Shown: one piece after another, positions 16,038 through 24,775 of the stretch
Layout of the letters: each line of letters opens with the position of its first letter
Numbering within the stretch: the stretch's first letter is position 1
Assembly (NCBI GenBank): GCA_036156195.1
Contig: JAYZUZ010000004.1
Coordinates: 124,001 to 188,000 of the forward strand
Source: Abyssibacter sp036156195
Lineage (GTDB): Bacteria > Pseudomonadota > Gammaproteobacteria > Nevskiales > OUC007
Length of the DNA stretch: 64,000 bases
Direction of reading: 5' to 3'
Program-made: the position numbers and the translations under genes
Notes under the pieces: model-generated
What the model was told of the DNA's origin: nothing
What the model saw: the letters and a program-made list of their open reading frames with translations, nothing else
Databases searched by the model: none

Positions 16038-17660
16038 ATGGCGTCCGAACAATTCGATTATGTGGTGGTCGGCGGCGGCTCGGCCGGATGCGTTGTGGCC
16101 AATCGCCTGTCCGAGAGCGGCCGCCATTCGGTGTTGCTGCTCGAAGCCGGCCCGGAGAGCCGCCGTAATCCATTCGTGAACATGCCGCTGGGCTTTCTGC
16201 AGCTGATGTTCAGCCGCCGCTTCAACTGGCAGTTCAATACCGAAGCGCAGCGTCACATGCACGACCGTGCGTTGTTCCAGCCGCGGGGCAAGATGCTAGG
16301 CGGTTCCAGCGGTATGAACGCGCAGGTATATATCCGCGGCCATGCTTGGGATTACAACGAATGGGCACGGCTGGGTTGCGATGGTTGGTCATACGCCGAC
16401 GTGCTGCCGTATTTCCGCAGGTCAGAACATTTCGAACCGAAGGTTGCCCTGTATGACACGGCATTCCATGGTTGGGGCGGCCCACTCAATGTGGCCGAGA
16501 GGCGCTATACCAATCCGTTGAGCACGGCATTCGTCGGCGCGGCGGCGCAGGCGGGGTACCGACGCAATCCGGATTTCAACGGTCATGAGCAGGAAGGCGT
16601 GGGTTTTTACTACGCGTACCAGAAGGACGGCGCGCGCTGCAGCAATGCGCGCGCTTATCTCGAACCCGCAGCGGGCCGTTCCAACCTGACTGTCCGCAGC
16701 AGCGTCCACGTTACCCGTGTGCTGCTCGAAGGCACCCGCGCCACCGGGGTCGAGTATCGGGGCCCGACGGGGTTGGCGCAGGTCCGTGCCGAGCGTGAAG
16801 TTGTGCTCTGCGGCGGCGCGTTCAACACGCCGCAGCTGCTGATGCTGTCCGGAATCGGCCCCCGCGAGGAATTGGCCCGGCATGGCATCGCATTGCGCCA
16901 TGCGCTGGAAGGTGTGGGGCAGAATCTCCAGGACCATATCGATGTGTTCGTGCGAGTCAAAGCACGCAGCCGCCAGAGCATCTCGATGCATCCAAGCTAC
17001 TGGCTCAGGGGATTATGGGCGCTGCTGCAGTACGTAAGTGGCCGCCGCGGTGTGCTGTCGAGCAACGGCGCCGAGGCCGGTGGGTTCATCCGCTCCCGGC
17101 CGGGGGAGCCGATACCCGACCTGCAACTGCACTTCGCACCCATGCTGTACGCCGACCACGGGCGGGACCTGAAGACCGCCATGAGTGGCTACGGCTATGC
17201 GGTGATGATCTACGGACTCCGGCCATCGTCGCGTGGCCGCGTCGGCCTGCACAGCGCAGATCCGTTCGCGCCGCCGCTGATCGATCCGAACTACATGGCT
17301 GAGGCTGCCGACGTTGAGCGACTCGTACGCGGGGTACGCCTGGTGCGCAACATCCTGGCGCAGTCGGCTTTCTCCCCGCACCATGAAGTCGAAATTTCTC
17401 CGGGGCCGAAGCTGCAGAGCGACGACGACCTTGCGGACTGGGCGCGGCGCAGCGGGGAGTCGGCGTATCACCCGGTCGGCACGTGCAAGATGGGCGTCGA
17501 TCCGATGGCGGTGGTCGATCCGCGTCTACGCGTGCATGGCCTGCAACACCTGCGGGTGGTCGATGCCTCCATCATGCCCACACTGATCGGAGGCAACACC
17601 AATCAGCCGACGACCATGATTGGAGAGAAGGGCGCGGCGATGCTGCTGGAGGATGCGTAG
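16038..17660 (+). CDS. GMC-family FAD alcohol dehydrogenase 1 (AlkJ/BetA-like)
   Basis: This 540-aa protein has the N-terminal dinucleotide motif VVVGGGSAGCVVANRL with LLLEAG, the GMC signature PRGKMLGGSSGMNAQVYIRG, the second signature GAFNTPQLLMLSGIG, and the C-terminal active-site blocks YHPVGTCKMG (His) and GGNTNQPTTMIGEKGA (Asn). These match the choline dehydrogenase/AlkJ branch. In this operon it would oxidise the primary alcohol made by CYP153 to the aldehyde, feeding electrons to the respiratory chain. It starts 18 bases after the P450 stop. No aldehyde dehydrogenase gene is present in the window. Confidence 0.9.
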   Translation: MASEQFDYVVVGGGSAGCVVANRLSESGRHSVLLLEAGPESRRNPFVNMPLGFLQLMFSRRFNWQFNTEAQRHMHDRALFQPRGKMLGGSSGMNAQVYIRGHAWDYNEWARLGCDGWSYADVLPYFRRSEHFEPKVALYDTAFHGWGGPLNVAERRYTNPLSTAFVGAAAQAGYRRNPDFNGHEQEGVGFYYAYQKDGARCSNARAYLEPAAGRSNLTVRSSVHVTRVLLEGTRATGVEYRGPTGLAQVRAEREVVLCGGAFNTPQLLMLSGIGPREELARHGIALRHALEGVGQNLQDHIDVFVRVKARSRQSISMHPSYWLRGLWALLQYVSGRRGVLSSNGAEAGGFIRSRPGEPIPDLQLHFAPMLYADHGRDLKTAMSGYGYAVMIYGLRPSSRGRVGLHSADPFAPPLIDPNYMAEAADVERLVRGVRLVRNILAQSAFSPHHEVEISPGPKLQSDDDLADWARRSGESAYHPVGTCKMGVDPMAVVDPRLRVHGLQHLRVVDASIMPTLIGGNTNQPTTMIGEKGAAMLLEDA

Positions 17661-17800
17661 GTCGGTAGTGGCTGAGCCCCGTGTGTGGCGTCGCGCGGGG
17701 CGGTTGGCGGCACCACACTACGCGACCTGGCCCCGCACTCGTTCCAATTGGCATCTCACGGACCAAACTTCCGATTTCAAACGACAAAAACAGAGAGACT

Positions 17801-19033
17801 ATGGCGAACACTGAAAAGGATGTGACTGTCATCATTGGAGGCGGGCACGCGGCAGGCGCGCTCATGACCACCTTGCTGCAAAAGAACTATCAACAGGCGG
17901 TGGTTCTGGTGGGCGAGGAGCCCCATCCGCCCTACCAGCGACCGCCGCTGTCCAAGACCTATCTGGCGGGAGATGTTGAACGGGAGTCGCTGTACATGAA
18001 GCCGCGATCAGTGTTCGACGATGCGGGCTACCAGCTGCGGCTCGGGGAGCGCGCCGGGCATATTGACCGGGGCGACAAGACCATCACGCTGTCGGACCAG
18101 AGCACGCTGAAATACAGCCAGCTCGTCCTGGCCACCGGGTCTCGAGTTCGACGGTTGAACGCGCCAGGGGCCGACTTGAAAGGCCTTCATTATCTGCACG
18201 ACATGGCGGACTCGGATGCCCTTCGTGAACAATTCGTCACGGGAAAACGTCTGGTCATCGTCGGCGGCGGCTACATCGGCCTGGAGGTGGCCGCCACCGC
18301 CGTCAAGTCTGGCCTCAAGGTCACGGTGCTGGAAGCCGCCGAGCGGCTTATGCAACGTGTCACAGGCCCGGAGATCTCTGCGTTCTTTTGTGCCAAGCAC
18401 CGAGCTGCGGGAGTGGAGGTGCGCCTGGGTACGGCGGTCACCGGCTTCGAGGCCGGTGACCACGGTTATGTGGCCGGCGTCACACTGGCCGACGGCACGA
18501 CGGTCCCGGCCGATCTTGTGATCGTCTCAGTCGGCATTACACCGGAAACCGCGCTGGCCGAAGCCGCCGGCCTGCCATGTGACGACGGTATTCTCGTGGA
18601 CGAATATACGCGCACTGGCGATCCCGACATCCTGGCAATCGGAGATTGCACCCGCCACAGAAATCTTTTCTTTGAACAAACGCAGCGGATGGAGTCAGTC
18701 GCCAACGCGGTCGATCAAGCCCGTACCGCGGCGGCGACCTTGATGGGGCAGGACAAGCCCTACGATGCCGCACCCTGGTTCTGGTCCAATCAGTATGACG
18801 TGCGCCTGCAGATGGTGGGCTTGTCCCAAGCGCATGATGAGCGGGTCGTTCGCGGCAAGCCCGGGGACGAGACATTCGCCGTGTTCTATCTGCGCGAGGG
18901 CCATCTTATCGCCGTGGATGCGGTCAATCTGCCCGTAGCTTTCATGGTGGGCAAGAAACTCGTCTACCAGCGCAGGAAGGTCGATGCGCATGCCTTGCGT
19001 GATCCGGAAATAGAATTGAAGTCCTTGATCTGA
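17801..19033 (+). CDS. FAD-dependent ferredoxin reductase
   Basis: I use the ATG at 17801 (AGAGAG just upstream), 410 aa; the open frame runs further up but lacks homology there. It has two Rossmann motifs, VIIGGGHAAGALMTTLLQ for FAD and VIVGGGYIGLEVAATA for NAD(P)H, plus PYQRPPLSKTYL and the DILAIGDCTRH FAD segment. It belongs to the putidaredoxin/rubredoxin reductase group and would transfer electrons from NADH to ferredoxin 1, and probably also ferredoxin 2, since only one reductase gene is visible for the two P450s. It ends the first CYP153 operon, 140 bases after the GMC gene. Confidence 0.9.
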   Translation: MANTEKDVTVIIGGGHAAGALMTTLLQKNYQQAVVLVGEEPHPPYQRPPLSKTYLAGDVERESLYMKPRSVFDDAGYQLRLGERAGHIDRGDKTITLSDQSTLKYSQLVLATGSRVRRLNAPGADLKGLHYLHDMADSDALREQFVTGKRLVIVGGGYIGLEVAATAVKSGLKVTVLEAAERLMQRVTGPEISAFFCAKHRAAGVEVRLGTAVTGFEAGDHGYVAGVTLADGTTVPADLVIVSVGITPETALAEAAGLPCDDGILVDEYTRTGDPDILAIGDCTRHRNLFFEQTQRMESVANAVDQARTAAATLMGQDKPYDAAPWFWSNQYDVRLQMVGLSQAHDERVVRGKPGDETFAVFYLREGHLIAVDAVNLPVAFMVGKKLVYQRRKVDAHALRDPEIELKSLI

Positions 19034-19235
19034 AGCAGACACAGATTCCCTGCAGAAACTTGGTGCCCCTCCGCGTCATGACAGGAGAGGTCCGGGTACT
19101 ACCCGTTAATCAGAGCAGGGTCGCGTCCATCGGGCTGGCAGCATGACGGGTGCAGCTTGGCTGGGGATGCGCGGGGACAAGGCTCAGGTTCTTGTTGGGT
19201 GCAACGGTGCTGCGGTACGTGATGGTCCCGTGCTC

Positions 19236-19338
19236 TTAAGGAAACACTGATCTATTCGCAAGGCTGCGCCGGACGCCTTGCAGGCGAAGCTCTTGGGACT
19301 CGAACGCGGTTCGCGCGAATAGATCAGTGTTTCCTTAA
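19236..19338. mobile_element. MITE-like element with 24-bp perfect terminal inverted repeats
   Basis: The 24-base arms at 19236-19259 and 19315-19338 are exact reverse complements, both ending in TTAA, and enclose 55 bases with no coding capacity. The size and perfect ends suggest a non-autonomous transposable element, though a long hairpin terminator-like structure is an alternative. TTAA is self-complementary, so it may be target duplication or part of the arms. The right arm supplies the TAA stop of the araC-type gene on the minus strand. The rest of the gap, 19034-19235, shows nothing I can name. Confidence 0.65.
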
Positions 19339-20369
19339 CTTTGCGACTCGAGACAGTCGCGTTGATACTGGCGCGGAGACATGCCCTCAAGACGTCGGAA
19401 CGCGTGCGAAAAATTGGCTGGATCGCTGTACCCCAAAGAGTAGGCAACCGATGATACGCTCCGGCAACCTGTGCTCAGGCGTTCCTTGGCGACAGCATGT
19501 TGGATGGAGCTGTGCAAAGCTCTGAAACTCGTACCCTCTCGCTTCAAGTAGCGATTCAGCGTGCGCGTGGAGATGTTCAACATGTTGGCCAGTTCCTCCA
19601 TCGTCGGAAGGCGGTCGCTGACTTCACGCATGGTCATTGACACCCAGTCGGCGAATTGCCCGATTCGCGCGATTTCCGCCACCTGTGCCTGACATCTGGC
19701 CTCGGCAACTTTCAGGGAGTTGGTGTCGGCCATGGTCAGTGGCAAGTTGGCGAAGTCATGATCGTATGACAAGCGCACGCCGGGTGGCCCCTCTACTCCG
19801 AAGTGAAAATCGGTGCGTCGATACTGCTCGTACCATGCAGCATGCGCCGGCCGGGGCATCGACATACTGATGCGATGAGGAATGACCTGCTGGTCAGAGA
19901 GGTCGTTGAGCTCGTGATAGGCCGCCATCGCGATGGTTTCAAGATGAAAGTTCAAGCAATGATTGCTCATGGCGCAAACTGGTGTGAAATGAAGCACCGA
20001 GCCTGACGGGTGATACAGGTAGCGCAGCTGGAAGCTGGGCATAACCAACCTGAAGTAACGACCAACAAAGCGCAGTGATTCGGCCAGAGTGGCGCTGCTG
20101 AGCATGCCGAAACCGACAATGCTGTGTGACCCCACGGTCAAGAGGCGGCCCAACTCGGCGCCAAGCTCGCTTCGTCCGGTTCGTTCGCTCAACTCGACCA
20201 GCACTCGGTCGACTTGCTCGAACGGAATCATCGCATCCGGCGTTGTCAGCAGCTCGTCTGGGATGCCGGCCTCGGTGAGCACCAAGGCAATGTCGATGCC
20301 CTCGCCAACCAACAGGTCCGCCAAGCGCAAGTAGTACCGCAGTGGAACCTGCATTACTTGTCCGCTCAT
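19335..20369 (-). CDS. AraC-family regulator 2
   Basis: ATG 20369 gives 344 aa; the open frame upstream of it is unrelated. The N-terminal domain resembles the Arabinose_bd sensor (AELGRLLTVGSHSIVGFGMLSSATLAESLRF). The C-terminal HTH pair is clear: MEELANMLNISTRTLNRYLKREGTSFRALHSS and VSSVAYSLGYSDPANFSHAFRRLEGMSPRQYQ. It diverges from the MMPL transporter gene, with a pair of TCACAAGA sites 21 bp apart between them, so it likely controls the second cassette. Its TAA stop lies inside the end of the MITE-like element, so the original C-terminus may have been altered by the insertion; the AraC core is intact. Confidence 0.88.
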   Translation of the reverse strand: MSGQVMQVPLRYYLRLADLLVGEGIDIALVLTEAGIPDELLTTPDAMIPFEQVDRVLVELSERTGRSELGAELGRLLTVGSHSIVGFGMLSSATLAESLRFVGRYFRLVMPSFQLRYLYHPSGSVLHFTPVCAMSNHCLNFHLETIAMAAYHELNDLSDQQVIPHRISMSMPRPAHAAWYEQYRRTDFHFGVEGPPGVRLSYDHDFANLPLTMADTNSLKVAEARCQAQVAEIARIGQFADWVSMTMREVSDRLPTMEELANMLNISTRTLNRYLKREGTSFRALHSSIQHAVAKERLSTGCRSVSSVAYSLGYSDPANFSHAFRRLEGMSPRQYQRDCLESQS

Positions 20370-20442
20370 CCACAAAAACCTGTGATCACTGTGTTCCCGA
20401 GTCGCATCGAAGCCTAGGCGTGTGGGCCGAACTGGCCAGAAT

Positions 20443-20480
20443 TCACAAGACCTTGGCATTACATCACAAGAACGGTGCGG
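20443..20480 (+). promoter_or_regulatory. candidate operator of AraC regulator 2
   Basis: Direct repeats TCACAAGA start at 20443 and 20464, exactly 21 bp apart, with further agreement in the pattern TCACAAGA-N-C-N3-GC. A weaker TCACATAAG follows at 20500. The spacing is the usual two-turn spacing of AraC-family half-sites. They lie in the 259-bp divergent gap between araC 2 and the transporter gene. No good sigma70 boxes are obvious. Confidence 0.5.
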
Positions 20481-20628
20481 CCAGGTAGTCCAATCTGCAT
20501 CACATAAGGTCGCAGCCATGCCGTGTCGGTGGCTGCGGGAGGAGACCAACACCCGAACGCTTGGCGCATGCGCATTGGCAATTGTGACGGGGCGTTTCGG
20601 TAGTTGGTCATAACAACGAGGAGGCCGT

Positions 20629-23235
20629 GTGCACGATTCACGCAGTGCGTTTGCCCAGCTATTCATCCGGCTGACGGAGCCGTTGATTTTCAGCAAACGC
20701 TGGCTGACTTTGGGGGTAATGGGGGTGCTGACGGTTCTGCTTGCCTGGCAGGCTGCCCAGTTGCGCATCGACGCGGGCTTCGAGAAGCAAATTCCGCTCG
20801 AGCACGATTACATCAAGATCTACAAGAAGTACGAGCAGGAGTTTGGTGGCGCAAATGTCACGCTGGTGGCACTGCGGCAAACCGGCCCGGAAGCGGACAT
20901 ATACACGCCCGAATTCATGGCGTCGTTGCGCACTCTGACGACTGCGGTGTTCTACATGCCAGGCATGGATCGCTCTCGCGTGAGCTCGCTGTTCACGCCC
21001 AACGTCCGTTATCTGGAAGTCGTAGAGGGCGGCTTTCGCGGTGGCAATGTTGTGCCGGCAGACTTCAGGCCCACGCAGGAATCTCTGCAGCGGGTTCGCG
21101 CGAATGTCGAAAAAGCCGGCATTGTCGGTCGCCTCGTTGGTAACAACCACGATGCGGCCATGGTTTATGGGGAGTTGCTCGAGCGGCACCCGGTTACGGG
21201 CGAACGGCTCGACTATGTGGACACCGCGCACCGGCTCGAAGAGGTGCGCCGGCGATTTACTCGTCAAACCAAGTTCGAGTTGCGTTTGATCGAGCCACGC
21301 GATGGCCTGCCTGCCGGGCATGTGGTCGCCACGCGATATCACGATCCGCGCGGTTTGATGTTCCGGTTCGAGGACTTCGAGTACGAGATCACCGGTGCGG
21401 ATGGCGGGACGGTCGATCGCACCGTGAAAGGCGGCGCGCTGGAAGTTGTCGAGCTCGATAATCCGGATTACAACCCGAATGTCGATGTTCACATCATCGG
21501 CTTTGCCAAGGCGGTTGGCGACATTGCTGATAGCGCCATCGAGGTGTTCTCGTTCTTCGGCCTGACCGTGTTCCTGGTTTTTCTGTTGCTGGCCTACTAC
21601 TGCGGGTCGCTGAAAGTGGCGCTGTTGCCAACGGCTTGCGGAATACTTGCGGTGGTTTGGGAGCTCGGGCTGCTGCACCTGTTTGGGTACGGGCTGGACC
21701 CCTTTGCCGTGCTGATGCCGTTCATCGTGCTGGCAATCAGCACATCGCACGGCATTCAAATCACCAATTTCTGGCTACTGGAATCGGCAGACAACGGCCT
21801 GGGGGCTTTTGACGCGGCTGTCGCGACCTATAGGCGCCTCGTGATTCCAGGCATCTCGGCGCTGGCCACCAATCTCGTGGGCTTTGGCACCTTGTTGCTC
21901 ATTCCCATCGACATCATTCGCGAAATGGCGCTCAACGCCATGTTCGGGCTGGTCGCCATCATTTTGTGCAAGAAAGTGCTGCTGCCGTGCCTGCTGACCT
22001 TCGCGCACCTCAAAAACCCGGGCAAGTTCCGCGAACACCAACACCGACGGGACCGCGTTCTCGACCCAGTTTGGCACAAGCTGGCCAAGATCACGGACCG
22101 TCCGGTCGCGGCGATTGTGCTGCTGGCCGGTGCGGCCTTGTGGGCAGGTGGTCTGTATGTCGCGCAGGATCTGAAGATCGGTGAGTTGCATGACGGCGTA
22201 CCGGAGTTGCGCCCCACGTCGCGCTATAACGTTGATTCCGCCCAGATCGTCAATGACTTTTCGATCGGTGTGGATGTGCTCAAGGTTGTCGGCGAAGGCA
22301 CGGCAGATGGTTGCATCGAACACGACATCATTTCGCTGATCGACCGCTTCGGATGGCGCATGGCCAATACCGATGGCGTGCAGTCCACGCTGTCGCTGCC
22401 CAAGCTGCAACGGCAAGTATTCAACAGTTATGTGGAGAGCAACCCCAAGCTCAACGCGCTGCCGCGAGACAGCGCTGCACTGGTCGTTACGGTTCAGCCG
22501 TTTCCCAGTTCAACCGGCTTGTTGAACAAGGATTGCAGCGCCATTCCCGTGTTGGTTTTCACGCAAGACCACAAGGCTGAAACCATCGACCACATCATCG
22601 AGAGCATCGAAGCATTCATGGCGGAGCTGCCGCCTGATGCGCCGGTCAAATTCAAGTTGGCTACAGGCAATGTCGGCGTCATGGCTGCCGTCAATGACGT
22701 GATCGAGGACACCGAGGCCACGGTGCTGATTTGGTTGTTCCTCGGAATCGGTCTCTGTGTGTTTCTGTCCTTCCGCAGCTTGGCCGGCCTGGTCTGTGTA
22801 CTCGTGCCATTGGCTTTGGTCCACGTGGTGTCCTACGCGGTCATGGTCTGGCTCGAGATCGGCGTGAAGTTTTCTAATCTCGCCGTGGCGGCGTTCGCCG
22901 CGGGCATTGGTGTGGACTACGGCATCTACATCTACAGCATTCTGGAAGAGAACGTGATCGAGAAGGGCATGCGGCTGCGCGAAGCCTATGCCGACACGCT
23001 GCACCAGACCGGCAAGGCCGTGATTTTCACTGCCGCCACGCTCGCCGCGACTGTGTGCACGTGGATGTTCTCGGAACTCCAGTTTCAAGTCGATATGGGC
23101 ATCTTGCTCACGATGATGTTCATCGCCAACGCATTTGCAGCGGCGCTGCTGTTGCCCGCGTTTGCGGCATTTTTGCTGCGCCCGAAGGCCCGCTCGGCTG
23201 ACGAGGGTGCGGCAGCTGTAGCGGCGACCCAATGA
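20629..23235 (+). CDS. MMPL/RND-superfamily transporter
   Basis: This 868-aa protein starts at GTG 20629, a few bases after a strong GAGGAGG ribosome site. One transmembrane segment lies near the N-terminus (about 25-45). A large periplasmic loop follows, then a group of about five membrane segments with the sterol-sensing-like ISTSHGIQITNF motif, a second large loop, and a last group including AAGIGVDYGIYIYS and FTAATLAATVC. This is the two-fold RND/MMPL layout with 12 segments. In Proteobacteria this class is often encoded with DUF1329, DUF1302 and YCF48-like genes, as here, and is thought to move lipids or other hydrophobic compounds across the envelope. Direction of transport is not known. 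Confidence 0.88.
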   Translation: MHDSRSAFAQLFIRLTEPLIFSKRWLTLGVMGVLTVLLAWQAAQLRIDAGFEKQIPLEHDYIKIYKKYEQEFGGANVTLVALRQTGPEADIYTPEFMASLRTLTTAVFYMPGMDRSRVSSLFTPNVRYLEVVEGGFRGGNVVPADFRPTQESLQRVRANVEKAGIVGRLVGNNHDAAMVYGELLERHPVTGERLDYVDTAHRLEEVRRRFTRQTKFELRLIEPRDGLPAGHVVATRYHDPRGLMFRFEDFEYEITGADGGTVDRTVKGGALEVVELDNPDYNPNVDVHIIGFAKAVGDIADSAIEVFSFFGLTVFLVFLLLAYYCGSLKVALLPTACGILAVVWELGLLHLFGYGLDPFAVLMPFIVLAISTSHGIQITNFWLLESADNGLGAFDAAVATYRRLVIPGISALATNLVGFGTLLLIPIDIIREMALNAMFGLVAIILCKKVLLPCLLTFAHLKNPGKFREHQHRRDRVLDPVWHKLAKITDRPVAAIVLLAGAALWAGGLYVAQDLKIGELHDGVPELRPTSRYNVDSAQIVNDFSIGVDVLKVVGEGTADGCIEHDIISLIDRFGWRMANTDGVQSTLSLPKLQRQVFNSYVESNPKLNALPRDSAALVVTVQPFPSSTGLLNKDCSAIPVLVFTQDHKAETIDHIIESIEAFMAELPPDAPVKFKLATGNVGVMAAVNDVIEDTEATVLIWLFLGIGLCVFLSFRSLAGLVCVLVPLALVHVVSYAVMVWLEIGVKFSNLAVAAFAAGIGVDYGIYIYSILEENVIEKGMRLREAYADTLHQTGKAVIFTAATLAATVCTWMFSELQFQVDMGILLTMMFIANAFAAALLLPAFAAFLLRPKARSADEGAAAVAATQ

Positions 23236-23306
23236 GCAGTATCCATCAGTGCCTAATGCGCCTCGAGGCGCGCAAACGAATCCACTAGAACGATGAAGAG
23301 AAAAGC

Positions 23307-24677
23307 ATGACCATGATCCACAAATACACCGTGGCCTGCGTGGCAGGCGCAGTTCTGGCTGCCGCTGGCATGCCTGCCAGCGCAGGCGTATCAGCCGAAG
23401 AGGCCGCAAAGCTTGGCAAAGAGTTGACGCCGGTGGGCGCCGTTCGGGCAGGCAACGAGGCCGGCACGATTCCGGAATGGACTCCGGCTGAGCAGGCCGG
23501 AGAGCTCAAGGGCTGGTTTCCGCAAGACCCGTCCATCGCCGATGAAAAGCCGATGTTCACGATTACTGCGGCCAACCTCTCGGAACATGCCAACAAGCTT
23601 TCGGATGGGCACAAGGAACTGCTGAGGCGCTTCCCCGACAGCTACAAGATGATGGTTTATCCATCGCACCGAAAGGTCAATTTTCCGGACGAGATCAAGG
23701 AGGCGACGATCAAGAACGCGACCCGGGCCTCGCTGGAAGGCGTGGACAACCCAAAGGGAGCCTATCTCGGATTTCCGTTTCCGATTCCACAGACGGGTGC
23801 CGAGCCCGTATGGAATCATCGGGTGAAATGGCGTGGCAATGTCATCAGGCGCTTCAACAACCAGATGATCGTCCAGCAGGACGGGTCGTTCGGCTTGACC
23901 AAGATTGTCGAGGACGTCTTGTTCTACTACGCCAACACCGACATGGACAGTCCACCTGAGCTCAAGCCGGGTACGGATTTTCTGCGCTACCTGTCCGAGA
24001 CCCTGTCGCCGCCACGGATCGCCGGCACCTACATCCTGGTGCATGAAAAAGCCGGCTTCGGCACGGAAGGGCGTTCGGCCTGGCTGTATGCACCCGCACT
24101 GAAGCGGATCCGTCGGGCGCCGGCAGTGTGCTGTGACAACCCCTACGAGGGCACCGATGGTCACCAGTTTTACGACCAGGTTGATATGTACAACGGTGTG
24201 CTCGAGCGCTTCACCTGGAAGCTCAAGGGCAAGGCGGAAATGTACGTCCCCTACAACAGCTACAAGATTGCCACGCCCCCCACCACGTACGACGACATCG
24301 CGTCGCCCAACCACGTCAACCCCGAACTGCCGCGTTACGAGTTGCATCGCGTCTGGGTGGTCGAGGCCAACAACAAGGAAGACCAGCGCCACACCTTCAG
24401 CAAACGCGTCATGTACTTCGACGAAGACAGCTGGAATTTGGTGGCGATCGACAACTATGACCACGAGGGCAAGTTGACGCAGTTCCAGGAAGGACACCTG
24501 GTCCCGTATTTCAACAATCTGTCGGTCACCACGCACGTAGAGACCATCTACCACCTCAATTCAGGGCGTTACTTCGTGACAGCAATGATCAATGAGGACG
24601 AGCCCTATGACGGCACTGTGCGGCTCACGGACAACACCTTCGAGCCGCGAACGATTCAGCGCAAGGCTTCGAAGTAG
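23307..24677 (+). CDS. DUF1329 periplasmic/outer-membrane protein
   Basis: The product is 456 aa with a signal peptide ending near SAGV (about residue 27). The mature part has the DUF1329 features: LTPVGAVRAGNEAGTIPEW near the start, FPIPQTGAEPVWNHRVKWRG and the LRRIRRAPAVCCDNPYEGTDG-like region with paired cysteines. The family has a LolA/LolB-like predicted fold and is encoded next to DUF1302 porins in many hydrocarbon and steroid degraders. It may shuttle a hydrophobic molecule between the MMPL pump and the DUF1302 barrel; that role is inference. ATG 23307 or 23313 could be the start, both after an AGAGAAAA site. Confidence 0.85.
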   Translation: MTMIHKYTVACVAGAVLAAAGMPASAGVSAEEAAKLGKELTPVGAVRAGNEAGTIPEWTPAEQAGELKGWFPQDPSIADEKPMFTITAANLSEHANKLSDGHKELLRRFPDSYKMMVYPSHRKVNFPDEIKEATIKNATRASLEGVDNPKGAYLGFPFPIPQTGAEPVWNHRVKWRGNVIRRFNNQMIVQQDGSFGLTKIVEDVLFYYANTDMDSPPELKPGTDFLRYLSETLSPPRIAGTYILVHEKAGFGTEGRSAWLYAPALKRIRRAPAVCCDNPYEGTDGHQFYDQVDMYNGVLERFTWKLKGKAEMYVPYNSYKIATPPTTYDDIASPNHVNPELPRYELHRVWVVEANNKEDQRHTFSKRVMYFDEDSWNLVAIDNYDHEGKLTQFQEGHLVPYFNNLSVTTHVETIYHLNSGRYFVTAMINEDEPYDGTVRLTDNTFEPRTIQRKASK

Positions 24678-24696
24678 CAGCGCCAGATGGCGAGGT

Positions 24697-24718
24697 CGGT
24701 GCCTGAGCCCAGGCACCG
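24697..24718 (+). promoter_or_regulatory. strong stem-loop between DUF1329 and DUF1302 genes
   Basis: A perfect 9-bp stem (CGGTGCCTG / CAGGCACCG) with a 4-base AGCC loop lies 20 bases after the DUF1329 stop. No T-run follows, so it is not a standard terminator; it may stabilise the upstream mRNA or set expression ratios in the operon. Confidence 0.5.
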
Positions 24719-24775
24719 GCCATTGCCCGACAAAACTAGAACGATGTCCGTGCATTTCGGGGAGGAGAGCAACCC

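Noticed and set aside
20659..21759. 366-codon minus-strand open frame
   Set aside because: It is antisense to the MMPL transporter and rich in Gln/His/Arg with no domain.
23391..24554. 387-codon minus-strand open frame
   Set aside because: It is antisense to the DUF1329 gene, which has a signal peptide and family motifs; the antisense product has none.
23284..24746. Identical 12-mer ACTAGAACGATG before the DUF1329 gene (23284) and the DUF1302 gene (24735)
   Set aside because: The flanking bases differ and no known site matches; this may be chance or a small remnant of duplication, too weak to annotate.
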